This document shows positions 26,473 through 36,280 of a stretch of DNA of 64,000 nt, in pieces (position 1 is the first letter of the stretch; every line of letters starts with the position of its first letter). Both the position numbers and the translations under genes were made by a program. The notes beneath the pieces were generated by a model. That model had not been told where the DNA came from. It saw only the letters and a program-made list of their open reading frames with translations, and searched no databases. Source of the DNA: Hominisplanchenecus murintestinalis (GTDB taxonomy: Bacteria; Bacillota; Clostridia; Lachnospirales; Lachnospiraceae). The stretch is taken from assembly GCA_004793585.1 (NCBI GenBank), contig SRZB01000017.1:1-64000 (forward strand). The letters run 5' to 3'.

Positions 26473-27396
26473 ATGATGAGTGATTACAGACAGGAACTTT
26501 TAGAGAAACAGGGCGTCAGCCCATCTTTGATACAAGAAATTCAGAGATTTCAGGAAAGATATCCGGTGCAGGAAAAGGTGAAAAGCAGGCTGGCGAAGCC
26601 GGAAATGCCGTTTTTCGGGAAAGAAATCCTGGAGATGGCGGTTGCAGGACTTTTACAGGGAGAAAATATTCTGCTGAGCGGATCCAAGGCGACAGGAAAA
26701 AATATTTTGGCAGAGAATCTGGCGTATCTGTTTGGACGTCCGGTCTATAATATTTCTTTTCATGTGAATACGGACAGCAGTGCGCTGATAGGGACGGACA
26801 CGTTTGAGGACAATGAAGTAAAGCTGCGCAAAGGGCCGGTGTACCAGTGTGCGTCTTACGGCGGTTTTGGTATCCTGGATGAAATTAATATGGCAAAAAA
26901 TGACGCGGTTTCGGTGCTTCATGCTACGCTGGACTATCGGAAAGTGATTGACGTGCCGGGGTATGACAAAATCGAGCTGCATCCGGCGGCGAGGTTTATC
27001 GGCACGATGAATTATGGTTATGCGGGGACAAAAGAGCTGAATGAAGCGTTGGTTTCCCGGTTTTTGGTTATCAATATGCCGCCTTTGACGGAGGAGCTTT
27101 TGGCTCGGATTCTAAAGACTTCGTTTCCAGAGATAAAGACGGGGGCTCTGGAGCAGTTTTCAGGGCTTTTTCTGGATTTGCAGCTTAAAGCGCAGAACAG
27201 TGAGATTTCTACAAAGCCTATGGATTTAAGGGGGCTGCTGGCGGCGGTAAAAGTTATAAAAGGCGGCATCTGCCCACAGAAAGCCATCAACATGGGAATC
27301 ACGAATAAATGCTTTGACATTTTTGAACGTGAAATGATAGAAGATATTGTTATGACGAGAATTCCGGCTTCCTGGACAGCGGGGGATGTATTTTGA
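26473..27396 (+). CDS. MoxR/NorQ-like AAA ATPase
   Basis: A 307-residue AAA+ ATPase of the MoxR class. Walker A is SGSKATGKN (about residues 69-77), Walker B GILDEINMAK (about 135-144), and sensor 1 is in FIGTMNYG. The unusual P-loop serine/lysine content is kept in related NorQ proteins. MoxR ATPases act with a VWA-domain partner to assemble or activate metalloproteins. The VWA gene follows after 74 bases. An extended -10 (TGCTATAAT ending at 26442) lies upstream with a poor -35. Confidence 0.9.
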   Translation: MMSDYRQELLEKQGVSPSLIQEIQRFQERYPVQEKVKSRLAKPEMPFFGKEILEMAVAGLLQGENILLSGSKATGKNILAENLAYLFGRPVYNISFHVNTDSSALIGTDTFEDNEVKLRKGPVYQCASYGGFGILDEINMAKNDAVSVLHATLDYRKVIDVPGYDKIELHPAARFIGTMNYGYAGTKELNEALVSRFLVINMPPLTEELLARILKTSFPEIKTGALEQFSGLFLDLQLKAQNSEISTKPMDLRGLLAAVKVIKGGICPQKAINMGITNKCFDIFEREMIEDIVMTRIPASWTAGDVF

Positions 27397-27470
27397 GACT
27401 GCCGGAACAGGGCGTAAAGCAGAGGATTTGTGATACAAAGTGAAACAGCTGATGAAGGGCAGGGATATAT

Positions 27471-29216
27471 ATGGATGAATGTTACAAGATGGAAGTGGAG
27501 AACCGAATCAGGAATCTTATGTGGACAGTGAGCGGGGATTATGAGCTGGACACAGAGCCGGATGTATCTTCCTTTTTTAAGTCAAAATATATTTCCATCT
27601 ATGACGCCGTGAAACAGGGGGCGTTTTCCAGATATTTTGATAAGAACCTGTTTGGGTTGTATATGGCAAAAAAGGTGTATCTGGGAGCAGAAGAGACTTC
27701 GCTGGTACAGATTGGGCAGCTCTGTGTAGACAGTGCGGTATTTCCAAAGATTGCAAAGGAGCGGATAGGTGTGCCGGATATCCGAAAACGTGCGTTTGAG
27801 GACATCCTGGATACGGAGTTTGAGAAGCTGGCGGCTTCTTTTATGGGGAGCGTGAAGCTGGCGGTTTTGCGTGGGTACGTGACAGGGAACAGGCTGGCGG
27901 AAAAACGTGTCCGGGAAGCGGCGGAAAGTATTGCGGCGCTGGAGGGAGCAGCGGATACAATGGATTTGATCCGAGTGGTGGACAGGCTTTACAATACGCA
28001 TATCGATAGGGGATTTGAGAGAAAACACGGAAATCTCGAAACCGTGCTGGCCGTGACGAATGAGCAGCTAAAGACCTTTGACTGGCAGGACTATCTGGAT
28101 GAGGAGATGAGGGAGGAGCAGCTTGAGCGTTATCTGAACCGTATGGCAGATTCCATGACGAAGTTTTCCGAGGAGGAAAAGGAAGAGAGGCAGCGGGGGC
28201 AGGGCGGCGCGGTTTTTCTGGACGAAGAAGCGATAGAGAAGATGTACTCCTATATCGAACTGAACTACGGACGTTCTTATCTGAGCGGGCAGGAACAGAA
28301 ACGGATAAATTATAAAGTATGCAGAGGGCTTCACGGAGACTGTACCCTGTACTTTACGGATGGGATTCTGGCAAATATGGTTCGGGTGAATTCCCAGTCA
28401 GAGTATGCGCGGAAAACAAAAGAAATCAATCTGCGTACCTGGCGGCAGAATTACCGGGTGGCAAAGCGGAACATTGATCTGCTGCGGGATACTCTGAAAC
28501 GTTCTCTTCTGCTTCGGAGCGAGCGCGAGGTGAGCCTGGGGGAATATGGGAAAATTGTTCCGAACAGGCTTTGGAAGATAGGACGGACGGACAGCCGGAA
28601 ACTGTTTGAACGGGAGTTCCGGCGGGACAGCGCGGATTTTGTGGTGGATGTGCTGATTGATGCCAGCGGTTCTCAGAGAGCCAGGCAGAGCCAGGTAGCG
28701 CTTCAGGCATTCATTATCAGCAGGGCGCTCAGCGGGGTGCTGATTCCCCACCGGGTCATGGGATTCTGTACCTTTTGGGATTATACAGTGATGCGCCGTT
28801 TTCGGGAATACGACGAGGGAGCGGAAGCAGACGAGCGGATTTTTGAATTTTATGGTTCCTCGAATAACCGGGACGGGCTGGCTATCCGCGCGGCGGCGCT
28901 GGGACTGGAGGAGCGTCCGGAGGAACATAAGATACTCATTGTGCTTAGCGACGGAAGGCCGAATGATATCATCGTAAACCGCCCTAATAGCAGGAACCCC
29001 GAGCCGTACTTTGGGGATTTTGCCGTGAAAGATACGGCTTTCGAGGTGCGGAAACTGCGCAGCCAGGGAACAGCGGTGCTTGGCGTGTTCGTGGGGGAAG
29101 AGCAGGATCTGCAGGCAGAAAGGAGGATTTTTGGGAAAGATTTCGCTTATATTCGGAATATCGGGAACTTTGCAAATGTAGTGGGGCGGTATCTGAAAAA
29201 GCAATTGGAAGAATAA
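27471..29216 (+). CDS. VWA-domain protein, NorD-like partner of the MoxR ATPase
   Basis: A 581-residue soluble protein. About 380 residues of mostly helical sequence precede a C-terminal von Willebrand factor A domain whose metal site reads DASGS (about residues 397-401), with later metal-site residues in the FYGSSNNRDGLAI and IVLSDGRPND segments. NorD-type proteins have this order and work as MoxR co-chaperones, loading metal into a target enzyme. No target enzyme is adjacent here, so the client is unknown. ATG 27471 has a modest GGGCAGGG site. Confidence 0.87.
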   Translation: MDECYKMEVENRIRNLMWTVSGDYELDTEPDVSSFFKSKYISIYDAVKQGAFSRYFDKNLFGLYMAKKVYLGAEETSLVQIGQLCVDSAVFPKIAKERIGVPDIRKRAFEDILDTEFEKLAASFMGSVKLAVLRGYVTGNRLAEKRVREAAESIAALEGAADTMDLIRVVDRLYNTHIDRGFERKHGNLETVLAVTNEQLKTFDWQDYLDEEMREEQLERYLNRMADSMTKFSEEEKEERQRGQGGAVFLDEEAIEKMYSYIELNYGRSYLSGQEQKRINYKVCRGLHGDCTLYFTDGILANMVRVNSQSEYARKTKEINLRTWRQNYRVAKRNIDLLRDTLKRSLLLRSEREVSLGEYGKIVPNRLWKIGRTDSRKLFEREFRRDSADFVVDVLIDASGSQRARQSQVALQAFIISRALSGVLIPHRVMGFCTFWDYTVMRRFREYDEGAEADERIFEFYGSSNNRDGLAIRAAALGLEERPEEHKILIVLSDGRPNDIIVNRPNSRNPEPYFGDFAVKDTAFEVRKLRSQGTAVLGVFVGEEQDLQAERRIFGKDFAYIRNIGNFANVVGRYLKKQLEE

Positions 29217-29288
29217 GTTGACAGCCGGTAACGGATAAAGGGCAGATAGAATAGAAACGTGCCGGATTTTCGCGGTAAAAAGTTTTTC

Positions 29289-29342
29289 TTGACAAATTCT
29301 TCTTTTGATTTTAATATATACATATACCCTCTATGGGTATAT
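29289..29342 (+). promoter_or_regulatory. copA promoter with CsoR operator
   Basis: TTGACA (29289-29294), 17-bp spacer and TAATAT (29312-29317). Immediately downstream, over the expected start site, is an 8-bp inverted repeat, ATATACCC (29322-29329) and GGGTATAT (29335-29342), with a 5-base centre. This is the TACCC-N-GGGTA type box bound by CsoR, and a csoR gene lies in the same operon. Confidence 0.85.
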
Positions 29343-29365
29343 AAAAACGAGCGAGGAGGGACTTT

Positions 29366-31597
29366 GTGAAGAAGGAAGTATATTTAATAAAAGGAATGAC
29401 CTGCGCTTCCTGCAGCAGCGCAGTGGAGCGTGTGACGAGGAAGATGGACGGGGTTGCCGTCAGTGAAGTGAACCTGGCGACGAATAAGATGACGATAGAG
29501 TATGATGAGACGAAGCTTACGCCGGAAGCCATTATAGACAGGGTGGATCGAGCCGGGTTCGGGGCGGAGCTTTTTGTGGAGGAGCGGGCGGCGGAGCAGA
29601 AGGAAGAAAAGGAAGAGGCGCTCCATATAATGAAAAGGAGACTGGTATTTGCAGTTATATTTGCAGTGCCGCTGCTTTATATTTCCATGGGACATATGCT
29701 GCCTTTTAAGCTCCCGCTTCCAGCGTTTTTAGGGATGCATACGAACCCGCTGAATTATGCCCTGGCACAGCTGATATTGACAGTGCTGGTACTTATCTGC
29801 GGACGGAAGTTTTATGTTGTAGGATTCAAGACACTGCTGAAAGGGCATCCGAATATGGATTCCCTGGTAGCAATCGGAACGGGAAGCGCGTTCGTTTACA
29901 GCCTGGTGAATACGATTCTGATCCCGTCAGATCATATGCATGTGGAAAACCTGTACTATGAGTCGGCGGCGGTGGTCGTGACGCTGGTTATGCTTGGGAA
30001 ATATATGGAAGCACGCAGCAAAGGAAAGACTTCCGAAGCTATCCGGAAGCTGATGGAGCTGGCGCCGGATACGGCGGTTCTGGTGGAAAATGGCGTGGAG
30101 CGTGAAGTAAAGTCGGAGCAGGTGAAGAAGGGAGATATCCTTTTGATACGTCCCGGGAAAAGGATACCCCTGGACGGTATCGTAGTAAAGGGCGGCAGCA
30201 GCGTGGATGAGTCTATGCTGACAGGAGAAAGCATTCCGGTGGAAAAGGAAATCGGTGATGAAGTTATCGGCGGAAGCATGAACTATAATGGAGCGATGCA
30301 GATAGAAGTCACCCGGACGGGGTCAGATACGACTCTTTCAAAGATTATTAAACTGATGGAGGACGCCCAGGGAAAGAAAGCCCCGATTTCAAAGCTGGCG
30401 GATCAGGTGGCAGGATATTTCGTACCGGTAGTTATCGTTATCGCACTGCTGGCGGCTGCAGCCTGGGCAGTAGCAGGACAGGAGCTGGCATTTGTCCTCA
30501 GGGCATTTGTTTCCGTTCTCGTCATTGCATGTCCCTGTGCGCTGGGGCTGGCAACGCCTACGGCTATCATGGTAGGAACAGGCGTGGGCGCCGGGAACGG
30601 CATTCTGATTAAGAGCGGAGAGGCTCTGGAGAGAACTCATCTGGTAGATACCGTAGTTTTAGATAAGACAGGAACAGTTACGGAAGGAAAGCCTCGGGTT
30701 GTCCGGATTGTCACAGAGGGGATGCAGGAGAGAGAGCTTCTGGCATTGGCTGCTTCTTGTGAAGTGCCGTCGGAGCATCCGCTGGGGGCGGCGATTGTGG
30801 AGACAGCGCGGGAAGAAGGGATGGAATTAAAGGAAACGGAGCAGTTCGAGAGCCTGACGGGAAAAGGAATCCGGGCGGTTCTGGAAGGGAAAGAAATCCA
30901 TATCGGAAATGCCAGGATGCTGGAGGAACTGGGAGTCCCCTGCGGCAGCATGGGGCAGGCGGCGGATGAAATTGCCGAAAAGGGGCAGACGCCTATGTTT
31001 GTGGCGGCAGAAGGAAAGCTTCTCGGAATCATCAGCGTGGCAGATACCGTAAAGCCTACCAGCGCGGAAGCGATTGACGCTATCCGAAAACTGGGGGTAC
31101 GGGTTTATATGCTCACCGGGGACAACAGGAGAACGGCAGAGTATATCGGGAAACAGGTGCATGTAGACGAAGTGATTGCCGAGGTGCTGCCGGGGGATAA
31201 GGCAGAAGTGGTAGAAAAACTTCAAAAACAGGGCAGGCGCGTCATGATGGTAGGGGATGGTATCAATGATGCTCCGGCCCTGGCGCAGGCGGATATCGGG
31301 ACGGCAATCGGGAACGGCAGCGATATTGCTATGGAATCTAGTGATATTGTGCTAATGAAATCCGATTTGAAAGATGTATATAAGGCCATCCGCTTAAGCA
31401 AGTGTACGATTCGGAACATTAAGGAAAACCTGTTCTGGGCATTTATTTTTAACAGCCTGGGGATTCCGGTGGCGGCGGGCGTGCTCTATGTTTTTGGAGG
31501 TCCTCTGTTAAATCCGATGCTTGCCGGGCTTGCCATGTCTTTTAGTTCTGTATTTGTAGTAAGCAATGCACTTCGATTAAAAAGGTTGAAGCTGTAG
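29366..31597 (+). CDS. copA: Copper-exporting P1B-type ATPase
   Basis: A 743-residue Cu(I) efflux pump of the cytoplasmic membrane. A single N-terminal HMA domain carries GMTCASC (residues about 10-16). It then shows the transmembrane CPC in [10 protein letters not shown] (about 388-397), the phosphorylated Asp in DKTGT (about 433), TGES (about 285), and [10 protein letters not shown] (about 630). C-terminal membrane helices include [16 protein letters not shown], whose MSxSS motif marks Cu(I) specificity. The start is GTG 29366 after GAGGAGGG. It heads the operon copA-csoR-copZ-dus and is repressed through the CsoR box. Confidence 0.95.
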   Translation: MKKEVYLIKGMTCASCSSAVERVTRKMDGVAVSEVNLATNKMTIEYDETKLTPEAIIDRVDRAGFGAELFVEERAAEQKEEKEEALHIMKRRLVFAVIFAVPLLYISMGHMLPFKLPLPAFLGMHTNPLNYALAQLILTVLVLICGRKFYVVGFKTLLKGHPNMDSLVAIGTGSAFVYSLVNTILIPSDHMHVENLYYESAAVVVTLVMLGKYMEARSKGKTSEAIRKLMELAPDTAVLVENGVEREVKSEQVKKGDILLIRPGKRIPLDGIVVKGGSSVDESMLTGESIPVEKEIGDEVIGGSMNYNGAMQIEVTRTGSDTTLSKIIKLMEDAQGKKAPISKLADQVAGYFVPVVIVIALLAAAAWAVAGQELAFVLRAFVSVLVIACPCALGLATPTAIMVGTGVGAGNGILIKSGEALERTHLVDTVVLDKTGTVTEGKPRVVRIVTEGMQERELLALAASCEVPSEHPLGAAIVETAREEGMELKETEQFESLTGKGIRAVLEGKEIHIGNARMLEELGVPCGSMGQAADEIAEKGQTPMFVAAEGKLLGIISVADTVKPTSAEAIDAIRKLGVRVYMLTGDNRRTAEYIGKQVHVDEVIAEVLPGDKAEVVEKLQKQGRRVMMVGDGINDAPALAQADIGTAIGNGSDIAMESSDIVLMKSDLKDVYKAIRLSKCTIRNIKENLFWAFIFNSLGIPVAAGVLYVFGGPLLNPMLAGLAMSFSSVFVVSNALRLKRLKL

Positions 31598-31650
31598 AGG
31601 GATTTGGTGTATGATAGGAGAGAAAGACGAGACGGCAGGAGGAAAGGCAT

Positions 31651-31944
31651 ATGGGTGAACATTGCTGTGAAAAGCACAAGCACAGAGAAACGAAGGAATA
31701 TAAGGATTTGATGAATCGGTTAAATCGCATTGAGGGGCAGATTCGGGGGATTAAAGGCATGGTGGAGGAAGAGCGTTACTGCGTGGACATTCTGAATCAG
31801 GTGTCTGCCATCCAGTCGGCGCTTAATGGATTTAATAAAGTCCTCCTTTCCAACCATATCCATAGCTGTGTGGTAAAGGATATTCAGGAAGGAAATGAGG
31901 CGGCAGTCGATGAGCTGTGTGAAACAATTAGAAAATTAATGTAG
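31651..31944 (+). CDS. csoR: Copper-sensing repressor CsoR
   Basis: A 97-residue all-helical DUF156 repressor. The metal ligands have the diagnostic CsoR spacing: Cys44, His69 and Cys73 (C-x24-H-x3-C, in RYCVDIL and NHIHSC). An extra CC near the N-terminus (CCEKHKH) could add metal contacts. GGAGGAAAG precedes ATG 31651, 53 bases past copA. When copper is low it should hold the operator at 29322-29342. Confidence 0.95.
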   Translation: MGEHCCEKHKHRETKEYKDLMNRLNRIEGQIRGIKGMVEEERYCVDILNQVSAIQSALNGFNKVLLSNHIHSCVVKDIQEGNEAAVDELCETIRKLM

Positions 31945-31956
31945 GAGGAAGCAAAA

Positions 31957-32136
31957 ATGACAGTATTAAAAGTAGAGGATATGCACTGCGAAAAGTGTGT
32001 GGAAAGAATCAGCAAGGCGTTTGACAAGGCAGAGCTTACTTATGAGGTGAACCTGTCTGACAAAACCGTATCAGTGGACGGATGTGAGAACTGCGTGGCA
32101 AAAGCAAAGGAAATTCTTGAGGATCTGGGGTTCTAA
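31957..32136 (+). CDS. copZ: Small heavy-metal-associated (HMA) copper chaperone
   Basis: A 59-residue protein, short enough to be easily missed. It starts at ATG 31957 after GTAGGAGGAAG and ends TAA 32134-32136. It reads as a single HMA domain with the metal motif DMHCEKC (residues about 8-14) and a second pair of cysteines in GCENC (about 43-47), which is unusual for CopZ. It should pass Cu(I) to CopA. The dus gene starts two bases after its stop. Confidence 0.88.
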   Translation: MTVLKVEDMHCEKCVERISKAFDKAELTYEVNLSDKTVSVDGCENCVAKAKEILEDLGF

Positions 32137-32138
32137 AT

Positions 32139-33065
32139 ATGTATTATTATCTTGCTCCTATGGAGGGGATTACCACATGGGTATTCCGGAAGGCATATCA
32201 TAAGTATTTTCGTCCTATGGATAAATATTTTACGCCGTTCCTTGTTCCGCATACCCATAAAGATTTTAATTTTAAAGAAAAAAACGAGATTCTGCCTGAA
32301 CATAATGCCGGGCAGAATCTTGTCCCCCAGATACTTACAAACAACGCTGAAGATTTTGTTCGGACGGCAAATGCGCTGAAACGGTACGGTTATGAAGAAG
32401 TAAACCTGAACCTAGGCTGTCCTTCAGGAACAGTCGTTTCAAAAGGAAGAGGAGCAGGCTTTTTAAGGGACATAGAAAAATTAGACCGTTTTTTTGATGA
32501 GGTCTTTTCCAGTCTGGAGATGAAAATTTCTGTAAAGACACGAATAGGGATTCAGGAGCCGGGAGAGTTTGAGGAAATCCTGGAGGTGTACAACAGATAT
32601 CCGCTGTCAGAGCTGATTATCCATCCTCGCATCCGGCAGGATTTTTATAAAAACCGTCCGAATATGACAGTGTTTAAGGATGCGTGCAGAAATAGCAGGA
32701 ATGTGTTATGTTACAATGGCGATTTGTGCATGGAGGAGGATATTCAAAAATTTCATGACTCTTTTCCTCAAGTGCCGGCGGTTATGATTGGCAGGGGAAT
32801 TCTGAAAAATCCGGGGCTTGTCGGGGAAGTAGAAGGCAGCGCGGCGGACAGGGAAACCCTGCGGGCGTTTCATGATGAAATTTATCATACGTATCAGGAG
32901 ATTATGTCCGGAGATAAGAATACTGTGTTTAAGATGAAGGAATTTTGGAGTTACTTGAACCTTTCTTTTGAATACGGGGAAAAATGTTGGAAAAAAATTA
33001 AGAAAGCCCAGAGTGCGGCGGAATATGAGCGGGCGGTAGAGGAGATTTTTAGTCTGGAGGACTGA
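32139..33065 (+). CDS. dus: tRNA-dihydrouridine synthase family protein
   Basis: A 308-residue flavin TIM-barrel enzyme that reduces uridines in tRNA loops. Family marks are YLAPMEGITTWVFR at the N-terminus, NLNLGCPSGTVVSKGRGAGFL (catalytic Cys about residue 94), KISVKTRIG and LIIHPRIRQDFY. It starts two bases after copZ with no room for its own promoter, so it is cotranscribed with the copper genes. There is no functional reason known for that link. A terminator overlaps its stop. Confidence 0.9.
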   Translation: MYYYLAPMEGITTWVFRKAYHKYFRPMDKYFTPFLVPHTHKDFNFKEKNEILPEHNAGQNLVPQILTNNAEDFVRTANALKRYGYEEVNLNLGCPSGTVVSKGRGAGFLRDIEKLDRFFDEVFSSLEMKISVKTRIGIQEPGEFEEILEVYNRYPLSELIIHPRIRQDFYKNRPNMTVFKDACRNSRNVLCYNGDLCMEEDIQKFHDSFPQVPAVMIGRGILKNPGLVGEVEGSAADRETLRAFHDEIYHTYQEIMSGDKNTVFKMKEFWSYLNLSFEYGEKCWKKIKKAQSAAEYERAVEEIFSLED

Positions 33066-33079
33066 AAGTCTCCTTTTTT
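33056..33079 (+). terminator. Intrinsic terminator overlapping the dus stop
   Basis: GGAGGACT (33056-33063) pairs with AGTCTCC (33067-33073) with one bulged G, then six T residues. Confidence 0.7.
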
Positions 33080-33196
33080 ATCTTCTTTATATAAATAGGT
33101 TCAGGGCAACAGCATTTACTTAAAAAATGAATTAAGCCAGGTAATATGAATACCTGCCTGTACCGGGACTGCAAGAAATAAAGTGATTCAGGGGCG

Positions 33197-33291
33197 TTGA
33201 TTTTCAGAAGATATGAAGTATAATAGAACAAAGATACTGAAGAGTTGTTTTAAGATATTTATAAGAAATACGACAAGAATCTTATAAGAAA
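33197..33291 (+). promoter_or_regulatory. Promoter and direct repeats upstream of a two-component system
   Basis: TTGATT (33197-33202), 16-bp spacer and TATAAT (33219-33224). Downstream of the predicted start, TTATAAGAAA occurs twice (33259-33268 and 33282-33291), 23 bp apart, which could be a binding site for the response regulator (inference). The 304-base gap between dus and this regulator otherwise holds only a small hairpin, CAGGTA with TACCTG, near 33140-33160. Confidence 0.5.
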
Positions 33292-33369
33292 GTATTTTTA
33301 GAATAGTACCAGGCCGAAGGAAAGGCAGAAAAAGCTCTGGATGCCTGTGAGTTTAGAGGAGAGACAGAT

Positions 33370-34080
33370 ATGAATGAATGTGTACTGGTTGTGGATGATG
33401 ACAGGGAAATTGTGCGTGCGCTCGAACTGCTTCTGGAAAAGGAGGGGTATCGGGTACGGAAGGCTTATGACGGTATGCAGGCGCTGAGTATCCTTGCGGA
33501 ACAGCCGATACAGCTTATCCTTATGGATGTCATGATGCCTAAGCTGGACGGGTTGTCTGCAATCATGAAAATCCGGGAGCGGAAGAACTTGCCGATTATT
33601 GTTTTAAGCGCTAAGACGGAGGATACAGACAAGGTGCTGGGGCTTTCTATGGGGGCGGACGACTATGTGTCAAAGCCTTTTAATCCGCAGGAACTGATAG
33701 CACGTGTGAAAAGCCATCTGCGCCGCTATACGCTTTTGGGTGATATCCATGCCGGTGGCGAGAAAAACGAAATCTGGAATGGGAGGCTTTGCTATCGGGT
33801 ACAGGAGCGTGTGCTCTATGTAGACGGGGAACCTGTAAAGCTTACAGCGACGGAAACGAAAATGATGGATTTGTTTATGCGGAACCGTGGAAGGATTTTT
33901 CCGGCAGAGGAAATTTATCAGAGGGTCTGGGAGGAGCCGGGGTTTGCGCCTGAAAATACGGTGATGGTGCATATTCGCCATATCCGGGAAAAAATCGAAC
34001 TCAATCCGGGAGAGCCTGAATATTTAAAGGTGGTGTGGGGAATTGGATACAAAATGGAAAAAATTGAAAATCATTCTTAG
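33370..34080 (+). CDS. Response regulator, OmpR family
   Basis: A 236-residue protein with a receiver domain (VVDDD at residues 7-11, phospho-acceptor in LILMDVMMPKLDG at about 54, SAK and SKPF) and a C-terminal winged helix (LTATETKMMDLFMRNRG, APENTVMVHIRHIREKI, VVWGIGYKM). The kinase gene starts inside its 3' end (38-base overlap), so the two are coupled. The stimulus is unknown. Confidence 0.94.
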   Translation: MNECVLVVDDDREIVRALELLLEKEGYRVRKAYDGMQALSILAEQPIQLILMDVMMPKLDGLSAIMKIRERKNLPIIVLSAKTEDTDKVLGLSMGADDYVSKPFNPQELIARVKSHLRRYTLLGDIHAGGEKNEIWNGRLCYRVQERVLYVDGEPVKLTATETKMMDLFMRNRGRIFPAEEIYQRVWEEPGFAPENTVMVHIRHIREKIELNPGEPEYLKVVWGIGYKMEKIENHS

Positions 34081-36265
34081 CTTTGCAGCATTTTTTCTCG
34101 GGGTGACGCTTCTGATTGAAAGCGTGTGGCAGCTGGGGAGACTAATTGCAGAAACGAAGGGGGAAGTGTGGAGAACGGAAAGTGATTACCAGGAAAGCGC
34201 TGAATTCCGCCGTTATATTTCAGCGAAGCTGGAGGAACTGCTGAGTGTGGCGAATGACGGTGAGCGATGGAAGTACGGAAGCCTGACGGAAAAAGGCTAT
34301 GATACACAGCAATCATGGCCGTGGGAGGGCGCTTATGAAGTGTCAGACGCCATAGCGGAAGAAACGGCAGAAGATGCGGAAGCAGAGGCAGAGTATCTGT
34401 TCCGGCAGAAAATCCAGGAAGAAGAGCAGGAAGCGGATACAGCCTGGGCTGAGGAGCAAAGCCTGGATGAATATATGGAGAGGATGGAACGGGATAAAAA
34501 TCTCCTCTATGCTGTAATCTGGAATAATAGGCTGCTGTATACAAACATTGAAGAATTTGAGGACAAGCTTGGAAAACAGTTTCAGGGAGATGTGATCGAG
34601 GGATCGCTCGCTGCAGACGAATATAATTTTTCTCTGTGGTTTAACAGGAACAGAGATGGAAAAGTGCAGATTTCTAAAGATGGGGAGAAAGAAGATGTTT
34701 ATGGAAATGGCGTATATATGCCGGACAGCCGTTGGTTTGTTCCTGGTTATACAAACTTCAGTATAGATGAGGAGTCGAAGCAAGCGATTATTTTTATGGC
34801 GGCTGCAAAAGAACCAAAACTCTATGTAGAGGAAGATTACGGGAAAAATGGAACTGTCAACTATGGGGATAGGCTATATTCCATACGTGAGAACTTTCTA
34901 TCATCGAAGAGACAGTTTAAGATAGGCTGCGCGCTGCTGGCTGTTTCAGCGTTGCTGCTGGTTATCGCTTTCATTTGGAGAAAAGAAAAACGCTGCGCAG
35001 AGAAAGAAATTTCCGGGCTTTTGGGAAGAACTTTCCTGGAAGTGAAGCTGCTGTTCTTTTTTGTCGGTATTTTGTTTGCCCTAAAGAGGATGATGCTTCC
35101 GCTGTGTTTTTGGCTGCTTTATCTGTTGTTTTTAGATTGGCGGGAAAACAGGGGAAAGCAGAGAAAACCGATTATAGAGGGAGTTCGAACGCGTGAGTTG
35201 AAGTATTCGCTGCAGAAGAGGATTGTGAGGCGCGGGAGACTGTCGATGCTCAGTGGAGGGCTGGCATTCCTTATATGCTGTTTGGCATTGGCTGGAATGA
35301 GAAATATGGAAAATTGGTATTTTCAGGACAAGTACATCGGAGTTCTTCTTTTTATTGCAGTTGTTCTTTTATTAAATGTGGCAGTCAGTTTCTTATATTT
35401 AGAGAAGAACCGACAGCTGGCGGAGGATATCGGAGCGTTGTCTGACAGGATTTTAGAGGTCAGGAACGGAAATTTAGAAGATTTTCCAATACTGCCGCAG
35501 GATGCAGAAATGAAAGAAGTGTTTGAAAATCTGAGTGAGATACAGCGGGGGATGGATACGGCGCTGCGTGAGAGGATGAAGAGCGAGCAGATGAAGGTGG
35601 ACCTGGTGGCGAATGTGTCCCATGATATCAAGACGCCGCTGACTTCCATTATAAGTTATATAGAACTGCTGAAACAGGAAGCGGATTTGCCGGAGCATGT
35701 GAAGGAGTTCATACGGATTTTGGGTGAAAAATCAGAACGCCTGCGGACGATTGTGCAGGATGTGTTTGAAATCAGCAAGGCCACATCAGGGCAGCTCCCG
35801 GTAACAATAGACGAACTGGACTTGGGGAAACTGGTGCAGCAGACGCTGGCAGATATGGATGCGCAGGTTGAGCAGAGCGGATTTATTATGAAAGTATCTA
35901 TTCCGGAGTTTCCTATATTTATACAGGCTGATGGACAGAGACTTTATCGTGTATTTCAGAACTTGATTCAAAATGCCTTAAAATATTCCCTGGCAGGTTC
36001 CCGTATTTATCTGGATGTGGAAGAGGAAGAGGGGCAGGCAGCAGTGCGTATTAAAAATATTTCCGGCAGGGAACTGGAGCGCACGCTGGATTTTACTGAG
36101 AGGTTTGTGCGCGGGGATGCAAGCCGTACTGACGGAGGGAGCGGCCTGGGGCTTTCCATTGCAAAAAGCTTTACGGAGGTCTGCGGCGGCAGCCTCCGGG
36201 TGGAAATTGATGCAGATTTATTTACTGTAACGGTGATGTTTCCTAAAAATCGTTCAGACGGGTAA
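34043..36265 (+). CDS. Sensor histidine kinase with a large extracytoplasmic domain and multiple helices
   Basis: A 740-residue kinase starting at TTG 34043 inside the regulator gene. One helix at about residues 10-28 is followed by an acidic extracytoplasmic domain of about 260 residues, then five or so helices between about 295 and 455, before the kinase core. The phospho-His is in VSHDIKTPLTS (about residue 527). ATPase boxes are FQNLIQNALKYS and GGSGLGLSIAKSF. The six-helix plan is more complex than the usual two-helix sensor. The C-terminal core is typical of VanS/WalK-like kinases. Confidence 0.9.
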   Translation: MDTKWKKLKIILSFAAFFLGVTLLIESVWQLGRLIAETKGEVWRTESDYQESAEFRRYISAKLEELLSVANDGERWKYGSLTEKGYDTQQSWPWEGAYEVSDAIAEETAEDAEAEAEYLFRQKIQEEEQEADTAWAEEQSLDEYMERMERDKNLLYAVIWNNRLLYTNIEEFEDKLGKQFQGDVIEGSLAADEYNFSLWFNRNRDGKVQISKDGEKEDVYGNGVYMPDSRWFVPGYTNFSIDEESKQAIIFMAAAKEPKLYVEEDYGKNGTVNYGDRLYSIRENFLSSKRQFKIGCALLAVSALLLVIAFIWRKEKRCAEKEISGLLGRTFLEVKLLFFFVGILFALKRMMLPLCFWLLYLLFLDWRENRGKQRKPIIEGVRTRELKYSLQKRIVRRGRLSMLSGGLAFLICCLALAGMRNMENWYFQDKYIGVLLFIAVVLLLNVAVSFLYLEKNRQLAEDIGALSDRILEVRNGNLEDFPILPQDAEMKEVFENLSEIQRGMDTALRERMKSEQMKVDLVANVSHDIKTPLTSIISYIELLKQEADLPEHVKEFIRILGEKSERLRTIVQDVFEISKATSGQLPVTIDELDLGKLVQQTLADMDAQVEQSGFIMKVSIPEFPIFIQADGQRLYRVFQNLIQNALKYSLAGSRIYLDVEEEEGQAAVRIKNISGRELERTLDFTERFVRGDASRTDGGSGLGLSIAKSFTEVCGGSLRVEIDADLFTVTVMFPKNRSDG

Positions 36266-36280
36266 GATATGATTTAGATG

